Shown piece by piece: positions 8,249-14,646 of a stretch of DNA of 35,175 nucleotides; the stretch's first letter is position 1; each line of letters begins with the position of its first letter. The notes under the pieces are model-generated. The model did no database searches, was not told where the DNA came from, and saw only the letters and a list, made by a program, of their open reading frames with translations. Origin of the DNA: a virus; the IMG/VR virus record IMGVR_UViG_3300021962_000326, positions 1-35,175 of that record, one strand, 5' to 3'. A program made the position numbers and the translations under genes.

Positions 8249-8485
8249 TCAGAGCTTATAAGCGACGATCTTGCCGGAAGCAAGGGTGACGCTGGTAAAT
8301 ACGCCTTCGATCTGATCGCCGTGATTCAAGGGCACAGAAGAGAAGGTGTTGCCGCTGGCGTTGGCAACGGTGGCCGTACTGATCACGGCATCAGCCAAGG
8401 CATACAGCTTGTAGAACCGGCCAGTGTGCGCAGCGGTGTCGCTGATGTACTCAAAACCAATGTTGTAGGAGTCGCTATCGGCCAT
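8249..8485 (-). CDS. Small virion-associated paralog, first in tandem
   Basis: This is the first transcribed of the three paralogs. The frame opens at TTG (8489-8491), which forms a TTGA overlap with the adaptor stop, but the ATG two codons later (8483-8485) is a better start and gives 78 residues. Conserved features are T-A-A-H-T-G-R-F near residue 18, G-D-Q-I-E-G-V-F-T and a final I-V-A-Y-K-L. Like its siblings it is beta-rich, without charge clusters or membrane segments. Confidence 0.7.
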   Translation of the reverse strand: MADSDSYNIGFEYISDTAAHTGRFYKLYALADAVISTATVANASGNTFSSVPLNHGDQIEGVFTSVTLASGKIVAYKL

Positions 8486-8487
8486 GT

Positions 8488-9054
8488 TCAACTCCGTTTG
8501 ATGGAAAAGTTGCCCGGTCCACTGATTCTAAGCCCGGTCAGATAGCGCTCAAAGATCGGCGGCACACGGTCAGCACCTGTGGCCATGCTGCTGGCGCCTG
8601 CAGTTGTGACGCTAAGGCTGCCGATGCTTACGGACTTGTAATCTTCAAGGCCACTCAACGCCATGCCGTCCTTGTTGTTGTTCAGGTAAACGGCTAGGAC
8701 AACTTGAGCCTTTTTGATCTGATCAGGGATTTCGGCGTCGGTGTAATAGTCCGTAGTGATGCGGAACGGGAAGCCAACGGCGTACGTATTGATGTACGTG
8801 TCAGGCTTGCGCACGCCGGTACGTGGCCATTGCAAAGCCTGAGTGTCGGTTGCCCGTGCGCCAAGAAAGCGCTCACGATCAAGGCGCTGCGTTGCGGTGT
8901 ATAGCGCCCGATTCTTTTGATCAGTGGTGGCTGATGCCCAAGCGGTTACGTCGTCGTCTTGAACGAAACCTTCAACTATCAGCTCCGCTGCCGCCAGTGT
9001 CAGGTAGCTGTTGGCGTTTGCGCCGCCCACCGTTGCGTCGATTGTTATTGCCAT
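8488..9054 (-). CDS. Head-tail adaptor (DnaT_2-type fold family)
   Basis: The 188-residue protein starts with a short strand and A-N-S-Y-L-T-L-A-A-A-E, then a helical region with A-L-Y-T-A-T-Q-R-L-D-R-E-R-F-L-G and L-Q-W-P-R-T-G-V. This pattern is typical of the phage family labelled DnaT-like in Pfam, which serves as a head-tail connector (HK97 gp6-like). P-D-Q-I-K-K-A-Q-V-V-L-A begins the next helix, and the C-terminal ~50 residues form the exposed arm (P-P-I-F-E-R-Y-L-T-G-L). It lies between capsid/decoration genes and neck genes, as expected. The first 83 bases overlap the end of the small gene at 8972-9178 in another frame. Confidence 0.85.
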   Translation of the reverse strand: MAITIDATVGGANANSYLTLAAAELIVEGFVQDDDVTAWASATTDQKNRALYTATQRLDRERFLGARATDTQALQWPRTGVRKPDTYINTYAVGFPFRITTDYYTDAEIPDQIKKAQVVLAVYLNNNKDGMALSGLEDYKSVSIGSLSVTTAGASSMATGADRVPPIFERYLTGLRISGPGNFSIKRS

Positions 9055-9178
9055 CGGTAGACAGCGACTGATCTTCAGTTACTTCAAGTTTAGGCGTGGG
9101 CTCTGCTGTAGAAAAAGAGGCCCCAGCCGAAGCCAGAGCCTCCTGTTCACGCAGTCGCCGGAAGGCGAACAGACCCAT
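8972..9178 (-). CDS. Small basic-tailed protein overlapping the adaptor gene
   Basis: The 68-residue frame starts at an ATG (9176-9178) that overlaps the decoration gene stop as ATGA. It begins G-L-F-A-F-R-R-L-R-E-Q-E-A-L-A, a short amphipathic helix often seen in tiny phage proteins encoded right after capsid genes. The middle is acidic and Ser/Thr-rich; the end is Arg/Asn-rich. The last 83 bases overlap the adaptor gene, so the C-terminal third is constrained by another frame and may be unimportant. The conserved-looking N-terminus and start coupling favour a real gene. No function is known. Confidence 0.6.
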   Translation of the reverse strand: MGLFAFRRLREQEALASAGASFSTAEPTPKLEVTEDQSLSTDGNNNRRNGGRRKRQQLPDTGGSGADS

Positions 9179-9546
9179 CAGGCAGCAGCTGCCTTGATCA
9201 CAGCAAAGTTGAGCACCACAGCTTCACCAGCGGTAGAACCGACGTTGGAAACAGTGATCTCAAAGCTGCCGGCGGCAGTGGCGGTCACGAAAGGCAGGTA
9301 CTTACCAGTGGTAGCACCGGACTTGACCGAAACCAGCACCACGTCAGTGGCAGCGACTTCGCTGTTGGTCACCGTGAAGGAAACCTCAGCATCGCCAGCC
9401 AACGAAGCGTTGTGCATGGTGATAGCGCCACAGGGCTTATTCAGCGTGACGCCAGTGGACTTGCTGGTGGCCTGGGTAACAGCACCACCGTTGCCGCTGA
9501 CGTAGCCAATGGCCTTGCCGGCGGTTACTTCAAAAAGGGAAGCCAT
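9178..9546 (-). CDS. Putative capsid decoration protein
   Basis: The 122-residue, Ala/Val/Thr-rich, all-beta protein directly follows the major capsid gene in transcription order (16-bp gap). It has a long alternating pattern of hydrophobic residues, no enzyme motif and no Cys cluster (one Cys only). This position and composition fit proteins that cement or decorate HK97-type shells, such as lambda gpD-like trimers, although no sequence motif proves it. The ATG is at 9544-9546; its stop overlaps the start of the small gene at 9178. Confidence 0.6.
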   Translation of the reverse strand: MASLFEVTAGKAIGYVSGNGGAVTQATSKSTGVTLNKPCGAITMHNASLAGDAEVSFTVTNSEVAATDVVLVSVKSGATTGKYLPFVTATAAGSFEITVSNVGSTAGEAVVLNFAVIKAAAA

Positions 9547-9561
9547 GGTTAGTTGCTCCTA

Positions 9562-10578
9562 TCAGTCGTAATTGGAGCTGACCGAAGCACGCACGATGCC
9601 AATGTTCTTGGTTTCGTACACCTTGCTCCAGTTACCTACCGTGGCCAGTTGAGCACGGGTGGGGTTCGTGGTGGTCACGGCCCACTTTGCACCAACCGGG
9701 TGGTAGATGTAGTGCATGTCCAGAGACATTGCATCCGACTTGGCGAGGATGTCGCGGTCGGTTTCAGTCCGCATTGCAGCTTGCTCACCGGTGGCAATGG
9801 CGCCATTGGTGAAGAAATAAGCGGCATAAACACCACCGGAATTGGTGATGTCGTCGGACACGATCACGCGCATACCCATGTAGGTAGGAACGCGATAGTC
9901 GGCGCTGTAGGCAGAAGCCACAGAACCACCGAATGCGTCGGGCATGGAGGTATCGGGGCTAATACCCAGATCCGAAGCCAGAACGTAATCAATGGCCTTG
10001 CGCTCAACAAGGTCGTAGTAGCAAGCACTGTGCAGAGCCACAGCGGCAAGCTTTTCGCCTTGATCACCCAGCAGTGCACGGGCCTTAGCCACATGACGGG
10101 GGCTCAGAGCGGTTTGGGTGCTGGTATCGAAGCGCAGAGCATCGAAGGCAGGGGAGTCACCGCCGGTCAGGGCGCCGAACACACCTTCCAGACACTTATA
10201 AAGGTCAGCCTGCTGCTGGTTAGCAACGTACTCACCAACTTTGGCGCCAATAGCGGCCATGGGGTCGGAACCTGCGGCCAGAGCAGCAAGATCACGGGCC
10301 TCAAAGGCACGGCCACGGTGCAGGATCACGCCGATTTGCTTATCAGCAGTGATTTTGCCGGGGGTAAGGCTGGTGGAATCAGAAAGAACTTCCAGATCGC
10401 CAGAGAGGTTGGCTTTCCAGAAAGGAACATTCACGAAATCGCCGCCCTCAGTTGCATTGAGTTCAGCCATGGGCTGAGCAACACCACTCGCCAGGAAGGC
10501 GTTCTTTTGGGTGCTTTGCTCAATGACGTAGGGCGTAAAAATTTCGGGAATGATCACGTCCGAGCGGAGCGTGGCCAT
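9562..10578 (-). CDS. Major capsid protein, HK97 fold
   Basis: The 338-residue protein builds the shell. The N-terminus runs into I-I-P-E-I-F-T-P-Y-V-I-E and a long helix region (N-A-F-L-A-S-G-V). The central part has G-D-F-V-N-V-P-F-W and the E-loop-like D-K-Q-I-G-V-I-L-H-R-G-R-A-F-E-A-R-D-L; the C-terminal half has the P-domain-like S-D-D-I-T-N-S-G-G-V-Y-A-A-Y-F and ends N-P-T-R-A-Q-L. This matches the scaffold-dependent HK97-like capsid group whose genes follow a separate scaffold gene, as here. There is no N-terminal delta domain or fused protease. A 79-bp gap separates it from the scaffold gene. Confidence 0.9.
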   Translation of the reverse strand: MATLRSDVIIPEIFTPYVIEQSTQKNAFLASGVAQPMAELNATEGGDFVNVPFWKANLSGDLEVLSDSTSLTPGKITADKQIGVILHRGRAFEARDLAALAAGSDPMAAIGAKVGEYVANQQQADLYKCLEGVFGALTGGDSPAFDALRFDTSTQTALSPRHVAKARALLGDQGEKLAAVALHSACYYDLVERKAIDYVLASDLGISPDTSMPDAFGGSVASAYSADYRVPTYMGMRVIVSDDITNSGGVYAAYFFTNGAIATGEQAAMRTETDRDILAKSDAMSLDMHYIYHPVGAKWAVTTTNPTRAQLATVGNWSKVYETKNIGIVRASVSSNYD

Positions 10579-10657
10579 TGTTAGTACCAGAAATGTTTAC
10601 GGTGCGGGCGTAACCCAATGACGGACGGCGTAGCCATTCACGTCTAACGGTTACATA

Positions 10658-11353
10658 TTAAGCATTGTTTGCTGCAGCCTTCAACCGTTCGTACAAATCA
10701 CGGTCAGTGCGATACAGCCGTGACTGCTCTGTGAGGTTGAAGTATTCACGGGTGAACGGGTTTTTGGTGCCGGCCGGGACTTCATTAGAGCTAGAGCGTG
10801 TGCCAACCGGTGCGCCGGAACCCTTGACCGTAGGCGCCTTGAACAGATAGCCGCGTTCAGATTTCAGGCGTTCCACCCACTGATCCATGGGAACCTCGTT
10901 GTAGCCGTCAACAGCCACGGGGTTGCCGTTTTCGTCAAGCTTGAGCTGATCACGCACAAGGCGTAGTGCATCGTGTGGATTGTGGGCACCCTGCTCGGCG
11001 AGGATTGCCACCACGCGGTTGTCCAGTTGATTAAAGGTCAGCTTTGATTCAAGTTCAGCGATGCGCTTTTTGTAGCCATCTTCCCGTTCTTGAAACTGCT
11101 GAGCGTATTGCTTGAGGGCCTCTTCGTACTTGCCCTTTGACTCAAGCTCTTCCTGTTCTTTCTTTCGCTTGAATTCCAACAGCTCCTGAATATCGACGCC
11201 ATCAGGAAGTGCCGGGGCCTTTTCTTTTTGTTCCTTGAGCTTGCCGATCAGCTCAAAGTTTTTGCGTTCTAAACCTTCAATGCTTCGCTTGAGCTTTTCA
11301 AGTTCTTCGTTGCTTGCAGTCGGCGTAGCTTCCTGCAGTTGTTCGTCAGACAT
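10658..11353 (-). CDS. Capsid scaffold protein
   Basis: The 231-residue, highly charged protein has a long coiled coil (about residues 15-110, rich in Glu, Lys and Gln with heptad Leu/Ile), then a flexible Gly/Ser part (about 175-195) and a C-terminal basic segment that could bind capsid. It immediately precedes the major capsid gene, the standard position of a separate scaffold. No protease motif is visible, so removal of the scaffold by a phage protease is not indicated. ATG at 11351-11353. Confidence 0.85.
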   Translation of the reverse strand: MSDEQLQEATPTASNEELEKLKRSIEGLERKNFELIGKLKEQKEKAPALPDGVDIQELLEFKRKKEQEELESKGKYEEALKQYAQQFQEREDGYKKRIAELESKLTFNQLDNRVVAILAEQGAHNPHDALRLVRDQLKLDENGNPVAVDGYNEVPMDQWVERLKSERGYLFKAPTVKGSGAPVGTRSSSNEVPAGTKNPFTREYFNLTEQSRLYRTDRDLYERLKAAANNA

Positions 11354-11410
11354 TGTGACCCGTAGGGTTTACCACCAAACTGTATAAGTAAATGATGTTT
11401 TTTGCACGTC

Positions 11411-11605
11411 ATGTCCCGGCGTGAGTGGGATACACCGATCCGTGAGCCGTGGAACCCCGTGATCTACCAGATGCTGAAGGCGATTGACCTGCACACACAG
11501 GCTTATCTGAAGACCGGCGATAGATGGCACGCGGAGAATGCCAACGCGTTGCGTAAGTACGTGGCAGAGCTAAAAGACCGAATCCACGCGGCGGAACGTC
11601 AGTAG
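11411..11605 (+). CDS. Small plus-strand protein in the head gene block
   Basis: This frame runs opposite to the surrounding late genes. It can open at TTG 11402, but the ATG at 11411 is preferred and gives 64 residues. The protein is helical: W-D-T-P-I-R-E-P-W-N-P, then a Q-M-L-K-A-I-D-L-H-T helix and an A-L-R-K-Y-V-A-E-L-K-D-R-I helix. The composition looks like a real soluble protein. The gene is divergent from scaffold and ends one base before the convergent stop at 11607. A possible -10 (TATAAG, about 11382) lies upstream, without a good -35. No SD is seen. Function unknown. Confidence 0.65.
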   Translation: MSRREWDTPIREPWNPVIYQMLKAIDLHTQAYLKTGDRWHAENANALRKYVAELKDRIHAAERQ

Positions 11606-11606
11606 C

Positions 11607-11879
11607 TCACCATTTTGTGTTGCTTGACCACCACGCCGCTGACATTTTGCCCTTGGCGATATTGGCCGCATGGCGTGCCTTGAACGATGATCTTCTTGCT
11701 TGCGCTTGTGCCGATTCTCCTTTTCGTGGCGGTGAGCCTGACACGCCCTGCTGACCGAACCTGATCATTTTCACCTTGTCGCCTTCCTTCGCTAGGACAA
11801 CGTGTGATTTGGTCGGATGGTTTGGCGTGCGCTTGGGCTTGTTGTAGCCCTCAAATTTTTCGCCGCGATACTCAATCAT
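11607..11879 (-). CDS. Basic phage protein with conserved C-terminal RH...W motif
   Basis: The frame is open from 11939, but the first 20 codons overlap the acidic end of the previous gene and read as low-complexity Lys/Thr; the ATG at 11877-11879 overlaps that gene's stop by 8 bases and starts a natural-looking protein of 90 residues. It begins I-E-Y-R-G-E-K-F-E-G-Y-N-K-P-K-R-T-P and ends R-R-S-S-F-K-A-R-H-A-A-N-I-A-K-G-K-M-S-A then W-W. That C-terminal signature recurs in small proteins of many phages. Its role is unknown; the strong positive charge suggests binding to nucleic acid or to an acidic partner. Confidence 0.75.
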   Translation of the reverse strand: MIEYRGEKFEGYNKPKRTPNHPTKSHVVLAKEGDKVKMIRFGQQGVSGSPPRKGESAQAQARRSSFKARHAANIAKGKMSAAWWSSNTKW

Positions 11880-12063
11880 CGTCTTCGTCGTCTTCGTCGT
11901 CGTTTTCAATACAGGTGATGACTTCAACGCCTTCGGCAAGGCGACCCATCAACGCGCCAAGGCCTTCAGGTGAATTCGGCACTGGGAAAAGAAACCGACC
12001 CTCAATTAAACCATCGGCACACTTGAGGTAGGTGCAGCTCCCTTCCCAGATCTTGCCTTTCAT
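11872..12063 (-). CDS. Small protein with poly-acidic tail
   Basis: The 63-residue product has a hydrophobic, Gly-rich core and ends in a run of Asp/Glu (D-D-E-D-D-E-D-D-D). It is linked to both neighbours by overlaps (4 bp with the Tudor-like gene, 8 bp with the basic protein downstream). The acidic tail next to a highly basic neighbour gene suggests, as inference only, that the two may interact. No known family was recognised. Confidence 0.65.
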   Translation of the reverse strand: MKGKIWEGSCTYLKCADGLIEGRFLFPVPNSPEGLGALMGRLAEGVEVITCIENDDEDDEDDD

Positions 12064-12290
12064 TTGCGCTTCGGAGCTTCCTTCAATTCTGATCGTTTTT
12101 TCAGAACTGGGTTACCAGTCGATTCAGATTGAATGCGCAACACCGGATCGGCGTCAGTACCAACACGGGTGACCTTGCCGCCGGATGGACCTTCAATGGT
12201 GGCACGATTGCCAGCCTTGCCGGTCACGGTGCCGTAGGTGGTTTTGCCCTGATAAACCCAGCTAACGCGGGAGCCGATGCCAATGGCCAT
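12060..12290 (-). CDS. DUF2945-like (Tudor/KOW-type) small protein
   Basis: The 76-residue protein starts I-G-I-G-S-R-V-S-W-V-Y-Q-G-K-T-T-Y-G-T-V, the beta-barrel start of the DUF2945/HVA1 Tudor-like family, and continues with a second strand pair and a Lys-rich end. GTG at 12293 could also start it, but the ATG at 12288-12290 shares its A with the previous stop (TGATG). Members are short RNA- or protein-binding barrels of unclear role, frequent in phage and cyanobacterial genomes. Confidence 0.65.
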   Translation of the reverse strand: MAIGIGSRVSWVYQGKTTYGTVTGKAGNRATIEGPSGGKVTRVGTDADPVLRIQSESTGNPVLKKRSELKEAPKRK

Positions 12291-12475
12291 CACTTTTTAC
12301 CTTTAGGCTTGCGTGCCTTGCCAGCTTCGGACAGAGCAATGGCGATGGCCTGTTTACGGCTTTTGACGGTTGGGCCTTTGCCGGGGCCTGGCTTGCCGCT
12401 TTTCAGCGTTCCGGCCTTGTACTCCCGCATTATCTTGCTGATCTTTTTGTCAGCCTTGGTTGGTTTCTTGGCCAT
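12290..12475 (-). CDS. DUF6496-like Lys-rich protein
   Basis: The 61-residue, strongly basic protein shows K-I-S-K-I-M-R-E-Y-K-A-G-T-L-K-S-G followed by V-K-S-R-K-Q-A-I-A-I-A-L-S-E-A-G. This arrangement matches the DUF6496 family found near phage head genes. The second half is a likely amphipathic helix. GTG at 12478 is in frame, but the ATG at 12473-12475 is used here. It probably binds nucleic acid or a capsid part; no function is established. Confidence 0.75.
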   Translation of the reverse strand: MAKKPTKADKKISKIMREYKAGTLKSGKPGPGKGPTVKSRKQAIAIALSEAGKARKPKGKK

Positions 12476-12638
12476 CACGCCATTCTGTGACTACACCCAA
12501 TTTAATGCCCAGATCACGAGTGAACCAGCCGTGGTTTGTATAGACGGCATCCACCCACGCTTCGCCCACAAGGGCTAGAACCAAATCACTTGCCAAATAG
12601 CCATTATTGAAATGCTTAAGCATTGGTTTTTTCATTTT
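12450..12638 (-). CDS. Small hypothetical protein
   Basis: The frame is open from 12749, but upstream codons overlap the opposite-strand gene; the ATG at 12636-12638 gives 62 residues with a sensible composition (A-L-V-G-E-A-W-V-D-A-V-Y then H-G-W-F-T-R-D-L-G-I). It overlaps the DUF6496-like gene by 26 bases. The start region holds a perfect 14-base palindrome (12611-12624). No family was recognised. The overlap and short length make this less certain than its neighbours. Confidence 0.5.
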   Translation of the reverse strand, partial: KMKKPMLKHFNNGYLASDLVLALVGEAWVDAVYTNHGWFTRDLGIKLGVVTEWRDGQETNQG

Positions 12639-12685
12639 GCCGTTCAGCCCTAAATCAATTATGTTCAGAGCACAAGCAAAACGCC

Positions 12686-12931
12686 ATGAAGGCTTTAATT
12701 GATCGTGAAGAAGGGATGACGGTGCGCGACTTGCGCAAACTGTTATCAAAACTTATAGAAATTGACGAGGAGGGTAATGAGCCAAGGATTTACGTTGTTT
12801 GCGGCAATCTTCACACTTCGCCATTAAAAATCGCCGCCCTAGATGAAGACGGCGACATTATTTTGATCCCAGATTTTTGGCAGGCCGTAATGGAAGACCT
12901 GGAAAGCTGGGAGGATTTTCTACAAAACTAA
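12686..12931 (+). CDS. Small acidic plus-strand protein
   Basis: This is the second plus-strand gene inside the late block. The ATG at 12686 gives 81 residues; the frame is open from 12623, but those codons overlap the divergent gene. After a basic start it has M-T-V-R-D-L-R-K-L-L-S-K-L-I-E-I-D-E-E-G and then strands with I-Y-V-V-C-G. This resembles small phage proteins beginning with an M-T-V-x-x-L helix. The end is Asp/Glu/Trp-rich. Its TAA (12929-12931) abuts the TGA of the convergent gene with no gap. Function unknown. Confidence 0.7.
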   Translation: MKALIDREEGMTVRDLRKLLSKLIEIDEEGNEPRIYVVCGNLHTSPLKIAALDEDGDIILIPDFWQAVMEDLESWEDFLQN

Positions 12932-13306
12932 TCAGGCCTTGCGGCGAGGCTTGATTGCGCCGCGAGTTGTGCCCTTACGTGTTGCCGATTCAAAAGCACC
13001 CTTGCTGTAACCGGTGCGCTTAGCTGCGCCTTGCTTACCTTTTTGGCTGCCCTTGAAGGTTCTTGTTTTCGTAAAAGACCCACCCTTTTTAGCGAGGTTG
13101 GATTTGCGGCGGGATCCTTCCTTGGCTTTATAGGCAGCCTTAGCAGCACGGCCAGCTTTTACGCTAGTACCGCCGCCCTTGCCGGATTTTTGAAAAGCAA
13201 CATCAGATTTGCGCGGCTTTGAGCTTTTGCCACCTTTTTTGCCGCCGCCCCCTCCAGTACCGGAAAAGCGACCCTTAGAATCACGCTTGTAATTGCGGCG
13301 AGCCAT
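12932..13306 (-). CDS. Lys/Gly/Ser-rich basic virion-associated candidate
   Basis: The 124-residue protein is extremely basic and low in hydrophobics. It begins R-R-N-Y-K-R-D-S-K-G-R-F-S-G-T-G-G-G-G-G, a start common in small disordered phage proteins found near head genes. Many Lys/Arg with Gly and Ser suggest an unfolded chain that binds DNA. Its position just after the minor head protein would fit DNA condensation or a packaged protein, but this is inference. The convergent plus-strand gene ends right at its stop. Confidence 0.7.
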   Translation of the reverse strand: MARRNYKRDSKGRFSGTGGGGGKKGGKSSKPRKSDVAFQKSGKGGGTSVKAGRAAKAAYKAKEGSRRKSNLAKKGGSFTKTRTFKGSQKGKQGAAKRTGYSKGAFESATRKGTTRGAIKPRRKA

Positions 13307-13341
13307 GACTAGAGGAATTGCTGCTTATATCATAAGACCGA

Positions 13342-14646
13342 TTACTGAAGGCCATATCGCTGCTGTAACTGTTTCAGGCTAACTTCGCTGCCGTCTTCAC
13401 GCACAAAACGAGCAAGTGCCTGTTGCGGCCCTAGTTCTTTGCTGAGCTTTTCAAAGTACGGGAGGCGTGATTTACCCAGGACTTCGGCTTGATATTCCTT
13501 GGGCTGGCGTTGCAGCCATTGCCCGTAGTTTGTGTCAGCCGAAACCTCACCGCCTTGTGCCGCACGCTTTGCAACACCAATCACATCCTCGGGTGGACGC
13601 AAGCCAAGGGCGCGATAGTCAACGACGGGAACTGTTGTACTGCGGCAGTTGAAGTGAACTGGCGGCATTGGTCCTTCGCCGTATTTGAATACCTTGCCGT
13701 CAAGGCTGCGACAGATGGCCGACGTGCGGCTGTCCAACGTTGCGACGTAGCGGTATTTCTTTGTTACGTCTTGATTAGCGCGGTAGACCTGTTGGCTGGC
13801 TTCGTTGGCAACCTGCTGCACGCTCGTGCGAACAACGGTCAATACCTGATGATCAGCCATTTTGGTTAGCTCACCACCGGCTTGAGCCTGTTGCCGTGCA
13901 GTCTTGGCAAGTTGGCCGAACTCAAGGTTGCCGACCATACGCCGAGCAATCTGCGGTGTCGGTTCACCCGACAGGATGCCGGTGCGCACGATGGTGTTAA
14001 ACCGCTGCGCCTGCGACTCGGCCAATCCGCGAAACGCCTTTTGAACCACCTCGCCGTTAGGTAGCGTGATGGCTGCGCCTTGTGCTGCAGTCAGGTTGAA
14101 CTGACCCGTACCTGGCAACGTGAAGTTCAGATCTGTCGGGTCAACGCTGGCAACACTGGCCGCAAAGTTTGGCGCAACCTCAACGGTGTTGACTGCCTGC
14201 TGAGCTACAACGCTTGGCTCAATGCCACGGCCACCGACTTCACCGCCGGCTACAGCAAGCCGAAGTTGCTCAGTGACAAATTCTGTTTGCAGCTCAGCCA
14301 GACCTTGTAATTCACGAGAGGCATAAGCCGTGCTGCGATCTGCCCAGCCGTCTAGCGATTCCTTGAGCTGAGCAAGGATGACGCGCAAACGCTGCGCCTG
14401 TACAGATGACGGGCTGACGATGCCTGCGCCTGCGGTTGCCTCACCGAAATCAATCCGCTTCAGATCATCAACGGCGCTGATGATGATGGCGTTGTAATCC
14501 CGCACGATTTGCCGCGCAACAGCATTACTGAACCGGTTCAGATCAATGGCGTTGCGGTAGATATTGGCAACAGGATTGCTGCGGTCAATCTTCCGCTTGA
14601 ATTGCTCAAAGTTGAGCAGGCGAGGTGTAACGCCCGATTGCGTCAT
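13342..14646 (-). CDS. Minor head protein, MuF/SPP1 gp7 family
   Basis: The 434-residue protein follows the portal, as usual for this family, which acts in head assembly and DNA ejection. The C-terminal MuF domain is clear: T-V-V-R-T-S-V-Q-Q-V-A-N-E-A, then Y-V-A-T-L-D-S-R-T-S-A-I-C-R-S-L-D-G-K and G-P-M-P-P-V-H-F-N-C-R-S-T, giving the expected Cys, His and Cys. The first ~200 residues are helical. The last ~90 residues extend beyond the domain. No toxin domain is fused. ATG overlaps the portal stop (14643-14646). Confidence 0.9.
   Translation of the reverse strand: MTQSGVTPRLLNFEQFKRKIDRSNPVANIYRNAIDLNRFSNAVARQIVRDYNAIIISAVDDLKRIDFGEATAGAGIVSPSSVQAQRLRVILAQLKESLDGWADRSTAYASRELQGLAELQTEFVTEQLRLAVAGGEVGGRGIEPSVVAQQAVNTVEVAPNFAASVASVDPTDLNFTLPGTGQFNLTAAQGAAITLPNGEVVQKAFRGLAESQAQRFNTIVRTGILSGEPTPQIARRMVGNLEFGQLAKTARQQAQAGGELTKMADHQVLTVVRTSVQQVANEASQQVYRANQDVTKKYRYVATLDSRTSAICRSLDGKVFKYGEGPMPPVHFNCRSTTVPVVDYRALGLRPPEDVIGVAKRAAQGGEVSADTNYGQWLQRQPKEYQAEVLGKSRLPYFEKLSKELGPQQALARFVREDGSEVSLKQLQQRYGLQ

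Noticed and set aside
9553-10584. A 343-residue open frame on the plus strand covering the whole major capsid gene
   Set aside because: It mirrors the capsid gene in antisense, is His/Gly/Val-rich without any motif, and has no promoter. It is a shadow of codon bias in the capsid gene.
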